Shown here piece by piece: positions 43,259 through 54,689 of a DNA stretch of 64,000 bases (the first letter of the stretch is position 1; every line of letters starts with the position of its first letter). This DNA comes from Corythucha ciliata. Lineage: Eukaryota; Arthropoda; Insecta; Hemiptera; Tingidae. The notes under the pieces are model-generated. The model saw only the letters and a list, made by a program, of their open reading frames with translations, was not told the DNA's origin and did no database searches. The position numbers and the translations under genes were made by a program. The stretch lies in contig CM075941.1 of NCBI GenBank assembly GCA_038030265.1, forward strand, positions 51,871,952-51,935,951, given 5' to 3'.

Positions 43259-45655
43259 GCTAATAATAATAATAATAATTTATTGTTCACACAACAGTCT
43301 GTTGTAAAACATTGTCAAATATAAGATCGTCGTTCTCAACAATTGCGACGATTGGAAACAAAGTCCTCTATTGAATAGGGCGCTGCATCGAGTAGAATAC
43401 GCTTGACTTGTGACCGAAATGTCTTTTGTGGCAGTTCTCTCATAGCAGCCGGAAGAAGATTATGGAGAGAAGGTCCTAATACTGAAGGATCATATGCTTC
43501 TGTTCGCGATAGTCGACAGCGGTCAGGAACCAAGTCATCCTTAAATCGCGTTTGGTGATCGTGTTTGCGAGACTGCAGCGCTCCCCGTTGAGCAAGCAGG
43601 TGTGTGTAGGACAGAACCACCAGGATCAATGCCCCCATAAAAGGTAAGAATACCTTGCTCCTTAAAGAGAGCTCGGCAAGGAGTTCGGGGGGGGCTTCCG
43701 AGCAAGAAGTCGGATAGCCTTTTTTTGAGATTTGAACACTCTCAGTGCATGCGGCGAATTTCCCCAGACTATTATTTCATAATACATCATTGAATGAAAA
43801 AGGGAGAAATACACAGTGCGGAGAATCCAAGACGAAACAGAATAAGACAATCGTCGCACTACAAATAAGGATTTCGCAAGTTTAGAGCACAACGCGTCGA
43901 TGTGTGGCTCCCAAGAGAGACGAGTGTCGAACTCAATTCCCAGGAAATTAACGCTTCGAGAGTCGGCACTGCTGGAGGACAGCCCGAATGTGAGATCCTG
44001 CGTCTTCGCGGAGTTAAGGACAAGGTGATTTATCTGGCACCATTCTTCCACGCATGATGAAGCCCCGGTAACCAATTCCAATGTGGAGCCCATCGAGCAA
44101 ATGACTGTCAGATCATCGGCGTAAAGGTATGGCTGAATTCCATGCTTAGCGATGTGCAACGGCAAATCATTAATGTATATAATGAAGAGTAACGGGCCGA
44201 GAATAGTGCCCTGCTTGACTCCAATGTCGAATGTGGGGAGAATTTCGGACATGTCACCGCCATAGCTGACATACTGACTCCAGTCAGAAATAAGTGACAT
44301 TATCAACTGTACAGTTGAATCACCCACCCCAAGGATGTGCAGCTTTGTTCTCAGAACATCAAGGTTTATGGAGTCAAATGCGCGAGAAAGGTCAAAGAGA
44401 CGCAAAGAGACCTTCTCTTTATTTTCCAGACCCCGAAGACACCGCCGCAACAGATCAAGAGCAGCCGTGGTGGTGCTCCGGCCACGACGAAAACCGTACT
44501 GACAATCCGATAAAATTGCGGAAGATTCCAAAAACGCCGAAAGACGTTCACCAACCAGAAACTCGAAGACCTTAAGCAGAACACTCTCAATGGCAATCGG
44601 CCGATAGTCCCCATAATCCTTTTTACCCTTCTTTGAAACTGGGATAACCCGAGCGAGTTTAAACGACGGTGGCACGCTACCAAGACGTACAAATTTGTTA
44701 AATACATGGCACAGGGGCTCTGTAATTTGCCCAGCAACGTGTTTTAACACGTTCCCAGTCAGTCCATAGGCGTCAATCGAGTTATTCGCTTTTAACTTGT
44801 GAATGGCCGAATGAACCTCTTCCACAGAGAATTCACCTATATCAAAACCGTCGTCCAAGCCATTCAAATTGATCTGGCTATTGGGGGGATCGGGTGACTC
44901 CGGAACCTCGCCAGAGGGACGAGCAGCACAGTTAATAAAATGAGAATTGAAACCGTCGGCGGTCAGCCCGGCTCCATCAGTTCCCTCGGAGTTGTGGTAA
45001 GAGCTCTTTAGTTCATCACGTATCAGTTTCCAGGCTGTTTGAGACGTGTTGACTAAATTCATTATTAGGTCGTCATTATATTTGATCTTAGCTTGCCTGA
45101 GACTCCGCCGGTACTCCCTACGAGCCGACGTCAAGGCAGATCTCCACGCGTTAGCATTGCTCAGATCGCACTGAGCAAGATGAAGGAAGGTCTCACATCG
45201 TGCACGTTTCAACGCCAATTCTGGTCCATACCAAGCATATTTCTGGGTCTTCCTCAGTCTGTGCTTTCCTGAGTTCCACGGGCAGGTGACGTCAACCGCA
45301 TGTAGGAAAGTCTTCAAAAATACATCTGGTATCTGATTGGGTGCAGTCGCATACATGCCCAGCCAAAACCCAGGGGAAGACATCAGGGAGGCTCCCAGAG
45401 AATCAAGGTTAGAGGGGCGTAGCAGCCGACGAGACAACGCGATCCGTGGCCCCTGTTTACCACGGTCCGGTGGCGTGAAGCTAAACTCCAGAGCACGATG
45501 GTCAGAAAAACTCTCAGCAATCACCCCGCTATGGCACCGACTAGGATGAAAATTAGTGAAAATGAAGTCTATCGTGGATTTAGCGCCATTATAATGCACT
45601 CTTGTGTGTTCCGCCACTGTAGATCGAAGACCGAATTCCATAAGCACAGATGCTA
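43259..45655 (-). pseudogene. 5'-truncated Jockey/CR1-type LINE with (TTA)n tail
   Basis: The main frame (43662 to about 45650) starts inside the endonuclease (GAKSTIDFIFTNFHPSR, FSDHRALEFSF with the SDH motif). It has a complete RT: RVIPVSKKGKKDYGDYRPIA, CQYGFRRGRSTTTAAL, LFDLSRAFDSIN (first Asp), QGTILGPLLFIIYINDLPLH, PYLYADDLTVIC (YADD) and VNFLGIEFD. It stops near 43662. The C-terminal DPSVLGPSLHNLLP part (43336-43638) follows in a shifted frame. The 3' end has AATAAA running into (TTA)n at about 43259-43281. It is far better preserved than other LINEs here, with one frameshift and a 5' truncation. It lies inside a minisatellite array. Confidence 0.9.
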
Positions 45656-45656
45656 T

Positions 45657-45765
45657 TGGAGGGGGTGGGGCAAAACCGCTAATCTGCGTCTGAAATTGAG
45701 AAAACGATACACTCTGCCAAAAAAGCGCTAATTTGCGGGTATAGAGTCCAAATATCGCCCCTAAC
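45657..45765 (-). repeat. Minisatellite block, right of LINE
   Basis: Units such as ccgctaatctgcg and ctgaaattgagaaaacg continue the array of 43036-43258 on the far side of the LINE. Confidence 0.65.
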
Positions 45766-46161
45766 TGAGAGATTGGGGCTATGATGAGGCCAACAAGATC
45801 TGATCCCCCCCCCCCTGCCCAGGACAAATTCCCACCTACGCCATTGCTTGTGGCGACTTTTACAAGTAGGTACCCCTCACTCAAACTCATTTGAACCACC
45901 CATCGACAGATAGTGGTCAGGGCTATGGTTGAGTTGTGTGTGGGATGGGTTGTAAGTTATGGGAAGAATAAAGAGTGACTTCTCCGCCCAGCTGTTTTGG
46001 CCCATTTAGTGAACGTTGATGGTCAAGAAAATCAAACACCCCAACGAACGCTAGTAAAAAGTAAAGTACAAATAATCCTAAGATTAGTTCAAAATTAATT
46101 TGAAACTTTAAACTTGTCATGAAACTCCCTCGCTATTAAATACTCATTCCAAATGCGCCCT
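45766..46161. other. No gene recognised
   Basis: Spacer with a C-run near 45809. No motif or repeat was recognised up to the MULE target duplication at 46162. Confidence 0.5.
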
Positions 46162-46170
46162 GCTAAAAAA
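46162..46170. other. MULE target-site duplication GCTAAAAAA (left)
   Basis: The identical 9 bp occurs at 51557-51565, outside the other TIR. A 9-bp duplication is typical for Mutator-like elements. Confidence 0.85.
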
Positions 46171-46251
46171 GATTGCGTGGACCTAGCGCACGTGAAGTTA
46201 GCGCACAAGGTAAATGCAGGTAAACGTCGTGGAGGTAGCGCACCGTACCTG
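46171..46251 (+). repeat. MULE left TIR
   Basis: It contains TAGCGCACGTGAAGTTAGCG near the outer end and three copies of TAGCGCAC in all (about 46184, 46199 and 46236). The three evenly placed copies could be transposase binding sites. Confidence 0.88.
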
Positions 46252-47359
46252 GATATACCCTCGTCAAGCTTAGGGCGAAGCTAAGCCTCTTAACTTTATA
46301 ATTTAGGAAAGTTCTCCATATTCCTCTTTCAACCTATCTTAATCACTTTACACTGTAGTATCATCTTCATAAAGGGGGGGGGGGATGAAGTGGTAATTTC
46401 TCGACTCCCGTATACACTCATGAAACCACCCCTTTTCTACTACTCTGCAACTGCATTCACTTTCTCGCCTTCCTTCGTTTTAATACGCTGTAATAAGCAT
46501 GTTTACAAATACATAAGTTGAACGAGGGCTTGAAATTTCAAGGTAAAAGTTCAAGCTGGTCTAAAGTCACTTTGGGGACCAAATTGGAAAAAATAGATCT
46601 TTCTGCATATGCAGAGTTTCCAGGAGATTTAATTGGTCTTTATAGTCCCTCTATGTGTTTACGTATGCCCCGTTATGTGGAGTGTATGCATTTTGATAGG
46701 CTGCATAAATACCAAGCAACAAAATCATAGAGCTTGTGAACGGGCCTTCAATACCAGAATTAATGCATTACTTTATGGTGGGGGAGTGTATGCCGCGTAG
46801 CCGATGAGGGGTGATCCAACGGGGGTGGACCATAGCCGAGGCCGATGGCCACATCAGTTCCCCTTAATTTCTTAATTTCACTCTTCTTCATTTTTCTTAA
46901 TTTCATGTTTTTTAAACCAAAACACAACAAAAAGTGGTTCTAATGGACTAACCCTTCAACGTGGAACCAAATAAACTACATTTCGGAAAAGAGCACTAAA
47001 TCTAACAGTAGGAATTCCAGGAATAAAATGTAAAAGCAGCTGCCTTTAAATACTGCTAGTTACTTAAAAAATAAAAAGTGAACTGAATTTCGTGTTTTTT
47101 CCAGTAACAAATTCTGCTGAATCTCCTGTGGGTCGGCTGTTGACAGATTAGTGTAAAAACATTTCCTATGCGTAAGCTTTTGACCCAAGTAAATTCAAAC
47201 CCGCTTGGATTTTCACTGAGATATGACACGAAAGGTTCGGAAAAACAGTGAAAAATCTTCAAAATAAGCCATACCGCAGCTTCCAGGTAAAATAACGAAA
47301 ACACGTTTTTCGCGGGTTCCTCCTGAAACACCCTGTATAATTCAGAAATTATGGCCACA
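46252..47359. other. MULE interior, no gene; partial Harbinger-type MITE at 46691-46752
   Basis: The stretch 46691-46752 (TTTGATAGGCTGCATAAATA ... GTGAACGGGCCT) matches the right half of the MITE at 53888-54024. Its left half is not evident. The rest shows nothing recognisable. Confidence 0.45.
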
Positions 47360-47371
47360 CTAATGGCTATG

Positions 47372-48455
47372 GTTTTTTTTTGGGGGGGGGGGGTGCCGTC
47401 CCGGCCAAGCCGAGCCCGGCGATGCCAAGGCCACCAATTGGGCCCCTACGTCATACCCAATGGGTCCCGGACTCGGAGGGGCTAGCACGGCTCCTCAAAT
47501 CTCCTCACTCTCCCCAGAAAATCCAGTACTCGGACCCCTTGAGCCCTGGAAAATTCTAGGTCGGTCAACCTGTCCCTCCCAAATATAGCAAACCTCGCTG
47601 CCGCAAACCCCTCACACTCTCTCACTAAATGACCCGTTGTCTCCTCCTCCACTCCACACCTCTCACATGTAGGGTCCCCTATTAGTCCCATCATGTGCAA
47701 GTGTCTCTGAACTGCAAAGTGCCCTGTAAATATTCCTACTATCTTTCTAGTTTGCTTCCGCCCTAACCCTACCAGCCACTTTGTCGTGTTGGCATCATAC
47801 CTTTTAATGCCCTCTTTCGCTTGTCTGCAGTGATCTTCTGCTTCCCATCGTGCCTGGGCTTCCGCTTCGCCCAACCCCGAATTTCACTGAGTCCTACTTC
47901 CCTTGCTATCCCCACCGCCGGTTCTGGCCCGACATATTCTGTCATGGCCCCACTGCCAGCATGACCTGGTACCCACCCTAATGTAACCGTGTTACCCTCC
48001 GTCAGCAGTGCCGATATACTGGCTCTACAGCTCCCTACCGCCCCCGACTTGACCACCGGCCTGGAAATGGCCCCGAGGGCGGCTCGGCTGTCCGAGTATA
48101 TCGTTATTCGCTTATTTGTCGCACCTTTCCGTCTCAGTTCGATTGCACAAGCCTCTATGGCCGCAACCTCCGCCTGGAACACCGTCGCGTATTTCCCCAA
48201 CGTCAGGCTCTCTTCCACCCCCATTCCGGGGATGTATATGCCTGACCCCGCCTTCCCTTTCCCGGTTCCAATTTTTGAACCATCCGTGAAACACTTAATC
48301 TCTTCTGTATCACCCCCTTGCCCGGTTTCCCGGGATAGTTTGACCACGATCGTCTTTACAAAGTCTCCTTGTTTAACCATTTGATCCGATCTCATGCCCG
48401 TGGACGGTGCCACTCTGCGCATGTGTTCTCGTATCCCCCCGTTTCCTACCTCCCC
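47372..48455 (-). pseudogene. LINE RNase H-CCHC 3' fragment with 12-bp target duplication
   Basis: The sequence is bracketed by CTAATGGCTATG at 47360-47371 and 48456-48467. A C/A-rich tail at the left (minus-strand 3') end completes a typical 5'-truncated LINE insertion. The first frame carries RNase H motifs IKCFTDGSKIGTGKGKAGSG, VFQAEVAAIEACAIEL, IYSDSRAALGAI and LGWVPGHAGSG. The second (47482-47874) has KWLVGLGRKQTRKIVGIFTG and the knuckle CERCGVEEETTGHLVREC. One frame change lies near 47870. It is of the same general RNase H-bearing type as the LINE at 34430-36600 but a different family by sequence. Confidence 0.9.
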
Positions 48456-48765
48456 CTAATGGCTATGTTATTGCCATTTTATTAATCTTCTCGAGTATTT
48501 GCGTAATTCCTAACAAAATCTGCGAATGAAAAAAGTCAGCGCTGTAATGGAATAAGCTATGAATCATTAACTCAAGCAAAGTATTTTAAAGAAATTATGC
48601 TGAAAATTTTGGGAAATATTCTTTACGATAATTCTGTTATAACATTGCAAACTTCCCCTCAAACTTTTATGCCAGACCTGTGACTGGCCAATTAGTGACG
48701 AATTACTAATTGGCGATTTAAAAGTTTTTTTTAAATTAATTTTTGTTTAATTAATTAATGGATTT

Positions 48766-49849
48766 TCACCCAGTTTTCCATCCTTGTTCTTCGGTTAATC
48801 GAATTTTGTGACGTACGCCAGCGCAGACATGCAAGCATATAGGTTGTCTTCCTCGCCATACTTCTGAAGAATTTTTGTTATTTTGCTGTCTATTTCGACG
48901 TACTTTTTTCGCCGTTTTCGACCTTGCCCTCCGAGGTCGTTTGCCATGACTCTCGCGGTTGCTTCTTCCGCGTCGCCCTTCAATTTTTGAAGCAACACGT
49001 ATATATGTGGGGGCTGTGTTGTCCGACTGATCTGTTGAATTGGCTGTTCCAGCCCTCCACTGGATTATTGCTCCTGTGCCGTTCACCGTATACGTTCCAC
49101 GTGGATATGGGGAGGTTTTCGTTAGATAGCCATTGGTCAGTGAAATAATCCAAAAATTCTGTCAGTTTTTCGTGGTGGGCTGGTGTGATGTTCATTATTT
49201 CCAACCATCCTTCGTCGACTTTTTCGGGTGGAATCAGGGCCAAAGTCGAACACATTCGGCAAACCTTTCGGATAACTTCGTCATTCTTGTACTCCGTGGT
49301 CACGCCTAACTCCTGAATTTTCCTCCATAAGCACTGATTAAAATGGTAGTTGCAGCCGGACACATCTAACTCGTCAAAAACTTCACGAAGCGCCTCGATA
49401 ACGGCCATCTCATAATCTAATTTAATGAGCCGTGGTGACCAACCAACGTCCTTGAGTCTCGTGAACAATTCTCTGTAAGTGGAATTTTTTTTATCTTGAA
49501 GAAGGACGTACACTAGAGGCACAACATTCGTTTCATCTTCGGTTCCTCCTAAGTCGGCGTGGATGGTGTACAGTTGAGCGAATTGCTTAGATGAGCTCTT
49601 GAATGTATCGTCCAAGAAAAACGTCAGGCTTGAAGAAATCAAAGTTCGTGCTGCGTTGCTGCTAAAAACCAGACCCCTTTTGCCGCTTTGGAAGGTGATG
49701 TCCATAAGCAGAAAGTTTGATCCATCAGAGAGGCGGAGCATATCGTCATTTAACATTATCTCGCTGCTTGATGATGGGTTTTGGGTAGTTCCCAATGCTT
49801 CCCTTCTTCGGCTGCAGAGCGAAGTTTTTATGTTTTCATAGATAGGCAA
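48766..49849 (-). pseudogene. MULE transposase catalytic domain
   Basis: The frame 48980-49849 matches the MULE domain (PF10551). TFFLDDTFKSSSKQFAQLYT holds the first catalytic Asp, LIKLDYEMAVIEALREVF the second, and GCNYHFNQCLWRKIQELG the Cys-His helix insertion. NNPVEGWNSQFN holds the catalytic Glu. The C-terminal helical tail (ARVMANDLGG, YGEEDNLYACMSALA) continues in another frame to about 48795. The enzyme would recognise the TAGCGCAC-rich TIRs and cut and paste the element. The FLYWCH domain lies just upstream in a different frame. Confidence 0.9.
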
Positions 49850-49854
49850 TTCCG

Positions 49855-50190
49855 CTACGAATTAATAGCCTCTCGCGGAAATTCCTGCGAACTCCTCCTT
49901 GAAGATGTTACATACAGGGGTGCGTGTAGTTCCTCTCTTGCTCTTTTCCTGCACTGGAACTTTACTTTCTCCAACTCTTGTGTGGCGACGTTAGGGATGC
50001 AGGTGTGTGGAGATGCGGCTATAACAACGTGGTTTGTCGTCGTCTTCAGTGCACCTTTACATTTATGTTGGCGTTCTTCCACGCATCGCCAATTCATCGA
50101 ACTTTCCGTTGTTCGACCAAGACGGTAGCGGTGTCCATCGTGTATAAGGGATGGACGGCCCTTTGGTGTAAGAATAACTTCCATAATCAC
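49855..50190 (-). pseudogene. MULE transposase FLYWCH zinc-finger domain
   Basis: The frame starts with ATG near 50190. It shows a FLYWCH pattern: a conserved tyrosine in HRYRLGRT, then NWRCVEERQHKCKGALKTTT with W and two Cys, then a final His in SPHTCIP. FLYWCH domains precede the catalytic domain in many animal MULE transposases and bind DNA. A frameshift or stop at about 49850-49855 separates it from the catalytic frame, the main visible defect. Confidence 0.85.
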
Positions 50191-50750
50191 GAAGATTAGC
50201 GTGAATGGAAATTAGAAAACGAACTCAAGGACAAAAAAATCCAAGAGAGTCATTAAACGAGCCGAGGTCAAACGTTAGCCGAGAAAATCAATCAATAAAC
50301 AGTCCGGGTCAGTAACTTAACGATCAAAACAGAGGAGCACAGGAGCAGCGAATCACGAAACACACACGAAGGAGGTACGAGTAAGCAATGAGAGGACCAT
50401 AATTTTACACCAGGTTATATACACAGAAGTCATTCCCACTACTTCTCGTAGTAGACCCTGCAAAAACTCTTCATTACAATTCATTTACCCAAATTACTTC
50501 ACACATCCAGTACCATTTCTTCGGCAACCCTTTGTGGATTTATTTTAAGTGTTATATTGTGTATCATAGTCGGCGGTCCGGGTTTCTTCCCTTTGTGGCC
50601 ATTGAGGCTCAAACGGTTGACACTTAAACTCGAAATTTGACTTTAACGCTTATTGCGACGTCACATAACCGTTAACGTTAACGTTGACCGTCAGAAGGTT
50701 ATGCAAAAACTCCCTTATGTTTTAAAGTGTGTTAACGTAGCCGACTAATG
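50191..50750. other. MULE interior, no gene
   Basis: This is the probable 5' untranslated region of the transposase gene. A palindromic CCGTTAACGTTAACGTTGACC lies near 50670; nothing else stands out. Confidence 0.4.
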
Positions 50751-51232
50751 AGGAAGTTTCATTGGTCTGAACTTGTGCATAAATCTATTTTTCAACGTTT
50801 ATTTATGCTAAAATATAGCATTTATCGAAATCCGTTCGTAAAATAACCCAACAGTAAATTCGTACACAATTTTTGAAGTTTTAGGTCATTTAAATCGCGC
50901 CAGCTAGTCTGTTCACGTCATCACCGCCTTTTGAAAAGAATTCACCTTAAACGTTATGATACTTTGCTTCATTTACTATTGAAGCTCTCCAATAATGAAC
51001 AATTGGAGAATAAACAAATGAGGCATTTAGAGGCAAGAAAAGGACAGAGAAGACGGCGGATCTGACGTTGCGGAAAAGGTTCGATTTGGCGGGATTTTAA
51101 ATGTGACAACTTTTGATAATTAAAAAAAAAATATTTCCCAAGGGTTTCAATTTTTAATTTCTTCATTTACGTGGAACGATTGATATACCCTATCGAAAAA
51201 ATTTTTTTGTGGAAAATGTGAAACTTCCTCAT
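50751..51232. mobile_element. Possible inverted-repeat element inside MULE
   Basis: AATGAGGAAGTTTCA at the left is mirrored at the right as TGAAACTTCCTCATT, 480 bp apart. The same right-end sequence, with a similar A-rich approach, occurs alone at 4968-4983, which supports a dispersed family. No clear target duplication was found. Confidence 0.45.
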
Positions 51233-51475
51233 TGTCTCTTTAAGGAAAAAGTCAGCTGTGCCTTGCAGTGTGATTTTCTTTCACGGGCTTTTCCCTGCAC
51301 TGTTTTTTCGGAAAGAAAAACTTATAAAAGGACTTTGGTGGGTTCGTATGGAAGTAACGTGAGAAGAAGATGAAGAGAAAGGTGAAAAAAAGAATCGAAA
51401 GATAATGACTAACCCACTGTGAAAGGTAAAAAAAAATGACTAGCCTCCTTTTTCGGGGTTGACAGGGGTTTCAAG

Positions 51476-51556
51476 CAGGTACGGTGCGCTACCAACACGA
51501 CTTCTACCTGGATTTACCGTGTGCGCTAACTTCACGTGCGCTAAGTCCACGACACC
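51476..51556 (-). repeat. MULE right TIR
   Basis: Inverse of 46171-46251 with about ten mismatches. It ends in GTCCACGACACC just before the duplicated GCTAAAAAA. Confidence 0.88.
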
Positions 51557-51565
51557 GCTAAAAAA
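51557..51565. other. MULE target-site duplication GCTAAAAAA (right)
   Basis: Partner of 46162-46170. Confidence 0.85.
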
Positions 51566-51603
51566 GTATGAACCGATCTCATAAAACGATTCGAAACATG
51601 AAA

Positions 51604-52095
51604 GTGAAAAAGAAAATGAAAGACGTCAGCGACAGGTAATTTGTCGCACCATTCGGTTGGAAAGGAAAAGAAACGAACCGTTTATTTTCAAACAAGATCT
51701 CGTATTCAATCGGAAGAAAATTCCCCCTCCCTCTGACGAACACAATCACTTAAGGGGCCAATTTTTACCTTTTCAGTTGAAAGAAACCAGAACAGTTAAA
51801 CGAGTTGAAAGTTTAGGCTTTGAAACTCAAGGACGCTCAGTCGTGAATGGTTCTTGCCGAGCTTTCGTTTTATTTTACTTGGAACAACTTCACAGGCGTG
51901 GAGTCGACTTCAACGGCTTTCATAACTCATTTTATTTGCCCCGGAGCAAAGCTGTTGAGGTTTGCTTCCTTTGTGTCGAGCCTAAACGCTTGATTGATCT
52001 TAATAGAGGCACTTCCCACGGACGACGGTGGCGTACTGACTTAAAAACGAGAGTCAAAGAGAAAAAGAAAATGAAAGGCGTCAGCGACAGGTTTT
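51604..52095 (+). repeat. Direct repeat pair around an unrecognised ORF
   Basis: GAAAAAGAAAATGAAAGACG followed by TCAGCGACAGGT at about 51604-51637 recurs at about 52060-52093 with one base changed. The 150-codon plus-strand frame 51657-52109 ends in the second copy. It has a basic C-terminus and no motif I recognise. I cannot tell whether it is coding. Confidence 0.35.
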
Positions 52096-52109
52096 CTCGA
52101 AAATTGTAA

Positions 52110-53884
52110 CGTCCATAAAGAAGAAAAATAAATCTATTTGGTAGTTGCTTCACCCCTTTATTTCATCTACATTGAAGAAAATGCAGTACTCTTCATTTTA
52201 CTTCACAGTAATGTAAAGGGTCAGCCACTGGTGGTCACGGATGACGGATTGAAAAAAATAAGTGACGCCGAAGAGAACATTTCTCTTCTAATTGAATAAA
52301 CGATGAAGAGTCATTCATCATGATTATAAAATATGATAAATTGATATTGAGGGAGGGTTTTCAAATTTTTAAAGCAGACAAAAACGCGATATTTCCCGCG
52401 AGTCTGTTTTTTCTCGGTTATAACGTTACATCTGGCGTTTGTGTGAAAATCCACTTCCCTCGAGAAGTCCTTTCTTCTTGCCAGACGTCAAGATTAAGTT
52501 ACACTTAATAAGATTATTATCGTCGTCTTGTTTTTCGTGAGACTTCATCTTTGTTCTGTTGAGACCCGTTTATACGCAGCACGACCCCCCCCCCCCAAAA
52601 AAAAACTCGCCAAAACAGTTCTTTCATCTAACTTTTTTCTTAACTCTTTTTTTCTGACACGTTTCAACAGGTTTTCATCGCATCACCAGTTTTTTTTTTT
52701 TTTAGCGGAGTGCTGAACGCAATTTTCCCGTTTGTTTATTTGAGAGCCTGAAAACACTCTTCCCCCTCTCCCTTTAAGTCGAGTTTTAAAACGAAATTAA
52801 AATGACCTTGATTATGAAGCCTTGACAGGAGTTCATTTTCTTTTTTTTTTTACATGAAAAGGTACATCTCATCGTAATTAGAAAAGTCACTTTCTTTCGT
52901 CGACAGTCTTTTTTTCAGCGCTACCTCATTTTCTTCTTTTTTTTTCCTTGAATCCTCGTAATTATATACCTACGATTTTCTGTCCCCCTAAATTTCGTCA
53001 CTGCGGCGTCGTATTTTATAACAAAAACAACTTTTTTTTAGGAACGTGATGTAATAATTACATTTTGGTGCTTCAAAACCTCCTTGAAAAACGAGGAGCT
53101 AAACTGAGTGGTCGATTTTATTTGTAATTATTGTAAATGAAAGATATACAGAATTGTCGCATAGGGTCGAGTTGATAAGAAGTTTTATTAACGTGTCAGC
53201 ATGTCAGTTATTTTCGAATATAAATTCCATTGTCTCTTGTCCTGCCATCGGAGAGTATGTTAGATGATTTCGAAAAGGGTTAATACGATGGAAAGGTATT
53301 GCTTGATGAAATATATGAGGGGAGGGGGGTCATGCTCAACTAAAAAATTCCTTACATTCACCGCTCTAATAATGACCACAAAGGATGTTTTTTTTTTGGT
53401 TTTTTTTTAAATATGGTTTTTGTTAATAGGAAAAAGGGGTGCCCTCAACATACCTGTTGAGCCCTCTGAAAGACCAGGTTACACCCTTCGTTTGTGTGGA
53501 AGCGGGTGCGTTGAAAACTGCGCATCGTAGTTTCCCACCTCCGTTACCACGATTCCAAAAGGATGCGTGATTCTGTAGAGCTCTAACGGTAAAGGCTGAA
53601 AATATCTCCCGTGGGGTTGGCAGTTTTTCCTCGAGGGGTTGGAAATATTGTACGATAAAACCGGTAGAATGCCGTCGAAGCTCTAGCGACCATGCGAAGA
53701 AAATTCGAGTCGATAATTCAGGAAAGTTTTATGACCGTTACAAAACTTAATTTGTATATCACTCAGTCCACTAATTCCATTATTGATTTGTGCTTATCTT
53801 CGCTGTGGATACTGGTACACAAACGTGGATTAATGAAAATATCACTATCTATTGATATGTAACTAAATTCACATTTCTGAGGCG
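52110..53884. other. No gene recognised
   Basis: AT-rich spacer with many T and A homopolymer runs (52570-52600, 52690-52702, 52840-52851 and 53388-53410). No motif, array or TIR was seen. Confidence 0.5.
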
Positions 53885-53887
53885 TAA

Positions 53888-54024
53888 AGGCCTCTTCACA
53901 AGCTCCATGTTTGCGTTGTGTGGAGTCTATGCAACCAAAAAAATGTATTCCCTCAAAAAATGAAGGATTTTGATAGGTTGCATAGGCACCACACAACACT
54001 AACATAGGATTTGTGAACGGGCCT
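53888..54024. mobile_element. 137-bp PIF/Harbinger-like MITE
   Basis: The left end AGGCCTCTTCACAAGCTCCA and the right end (inward AGGCCCGTTCACAAATCCTA) form an imperfect TIR of about 38 bp. TAA flanks both sides (53885-53887 and 54025-54027). Terminus and duplication resemble the MITE at 17102-17242, although the two are different families. Confidence 0.8.
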
Positions 54025-54689
54025 TAAACCCATAATTTCATAACCACACAAGATTATGTAATTGAAATATAATATTGGTGTAGGAATTTCTTAACGAGAC
54101 AAACCGAGTGGTAAACCGATCCTTGTTACAGCTCGTTAATATGGAAAAAAAGGATCATTTCTATCAGCGTTACGTTGAGGCGGATTCACGGTAAATTCAG
54201 CGTTGACTCGTTCTCAATAGACCTCACACACGCGAATGATGTCCCTGCAGTCGGAGGCACTGAAGCAGGGGTGGGCAAAATACTTTGAAAATGTATTTTA
54301 AATAAAAAACCGAAAATACTTTCAAAAATGAATTTTAAATACTGAAATACAAATACTTTTTGAATTGCATTTTGATTAAAATACAAATACAATTTAAAAT
54401 ACTTTTCAAAAATTCGATTTCGAAGGCAGATAGTGCGAAAAACACGAAAAATAAATAATTCAAAAATAACAGGTCCTTCAATAGACAAGTTGACAAAATG
54501 TAGCAGCGCGAAATGGCGCTGCGCCGCGATGCGCAAAGAAAAGTAGGCAAGTTGTCACGAATTATTTAGTACCGAACCGGCGAGCACTGGTGGATCGTGA
54601 GCTGAAAAGGAGGTGAGGTCACTGGTGGACCTATATCGGGGCCCGGGGCGGAAATCTTCAAGAGGCCCCTAAAAGTCTCTAACTATACT

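Larger units (their letters stand above)
46171..51556 (-). mobile_element. 5.4-kb Mutator-like element (MULE) with long TIRs
   Basis: The element is bounded by inverted repeats of 81 bp (46171-46251 and 51476-51556) matching at about 71 of 81 positions, and by 9-bp target duplications. It contains a FLYWCH-MULE transposase on the minus strand, one nested LINE with its own target duplication, and a smaller inverted-repeat element near the right end. TIR length, G at the terminus and duplication size all fit Mutator. Its transposase is broken by at least one frameshift, so it is not autonomous now. Confidence 0.88.

Noticed and set aside
46171..46251. Repeat shared with 51476-51556 as a pair of LTRs
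   Set aside because: The two copies are inverted, not direct, and they flank a MULE transposase, so they are TIRs.
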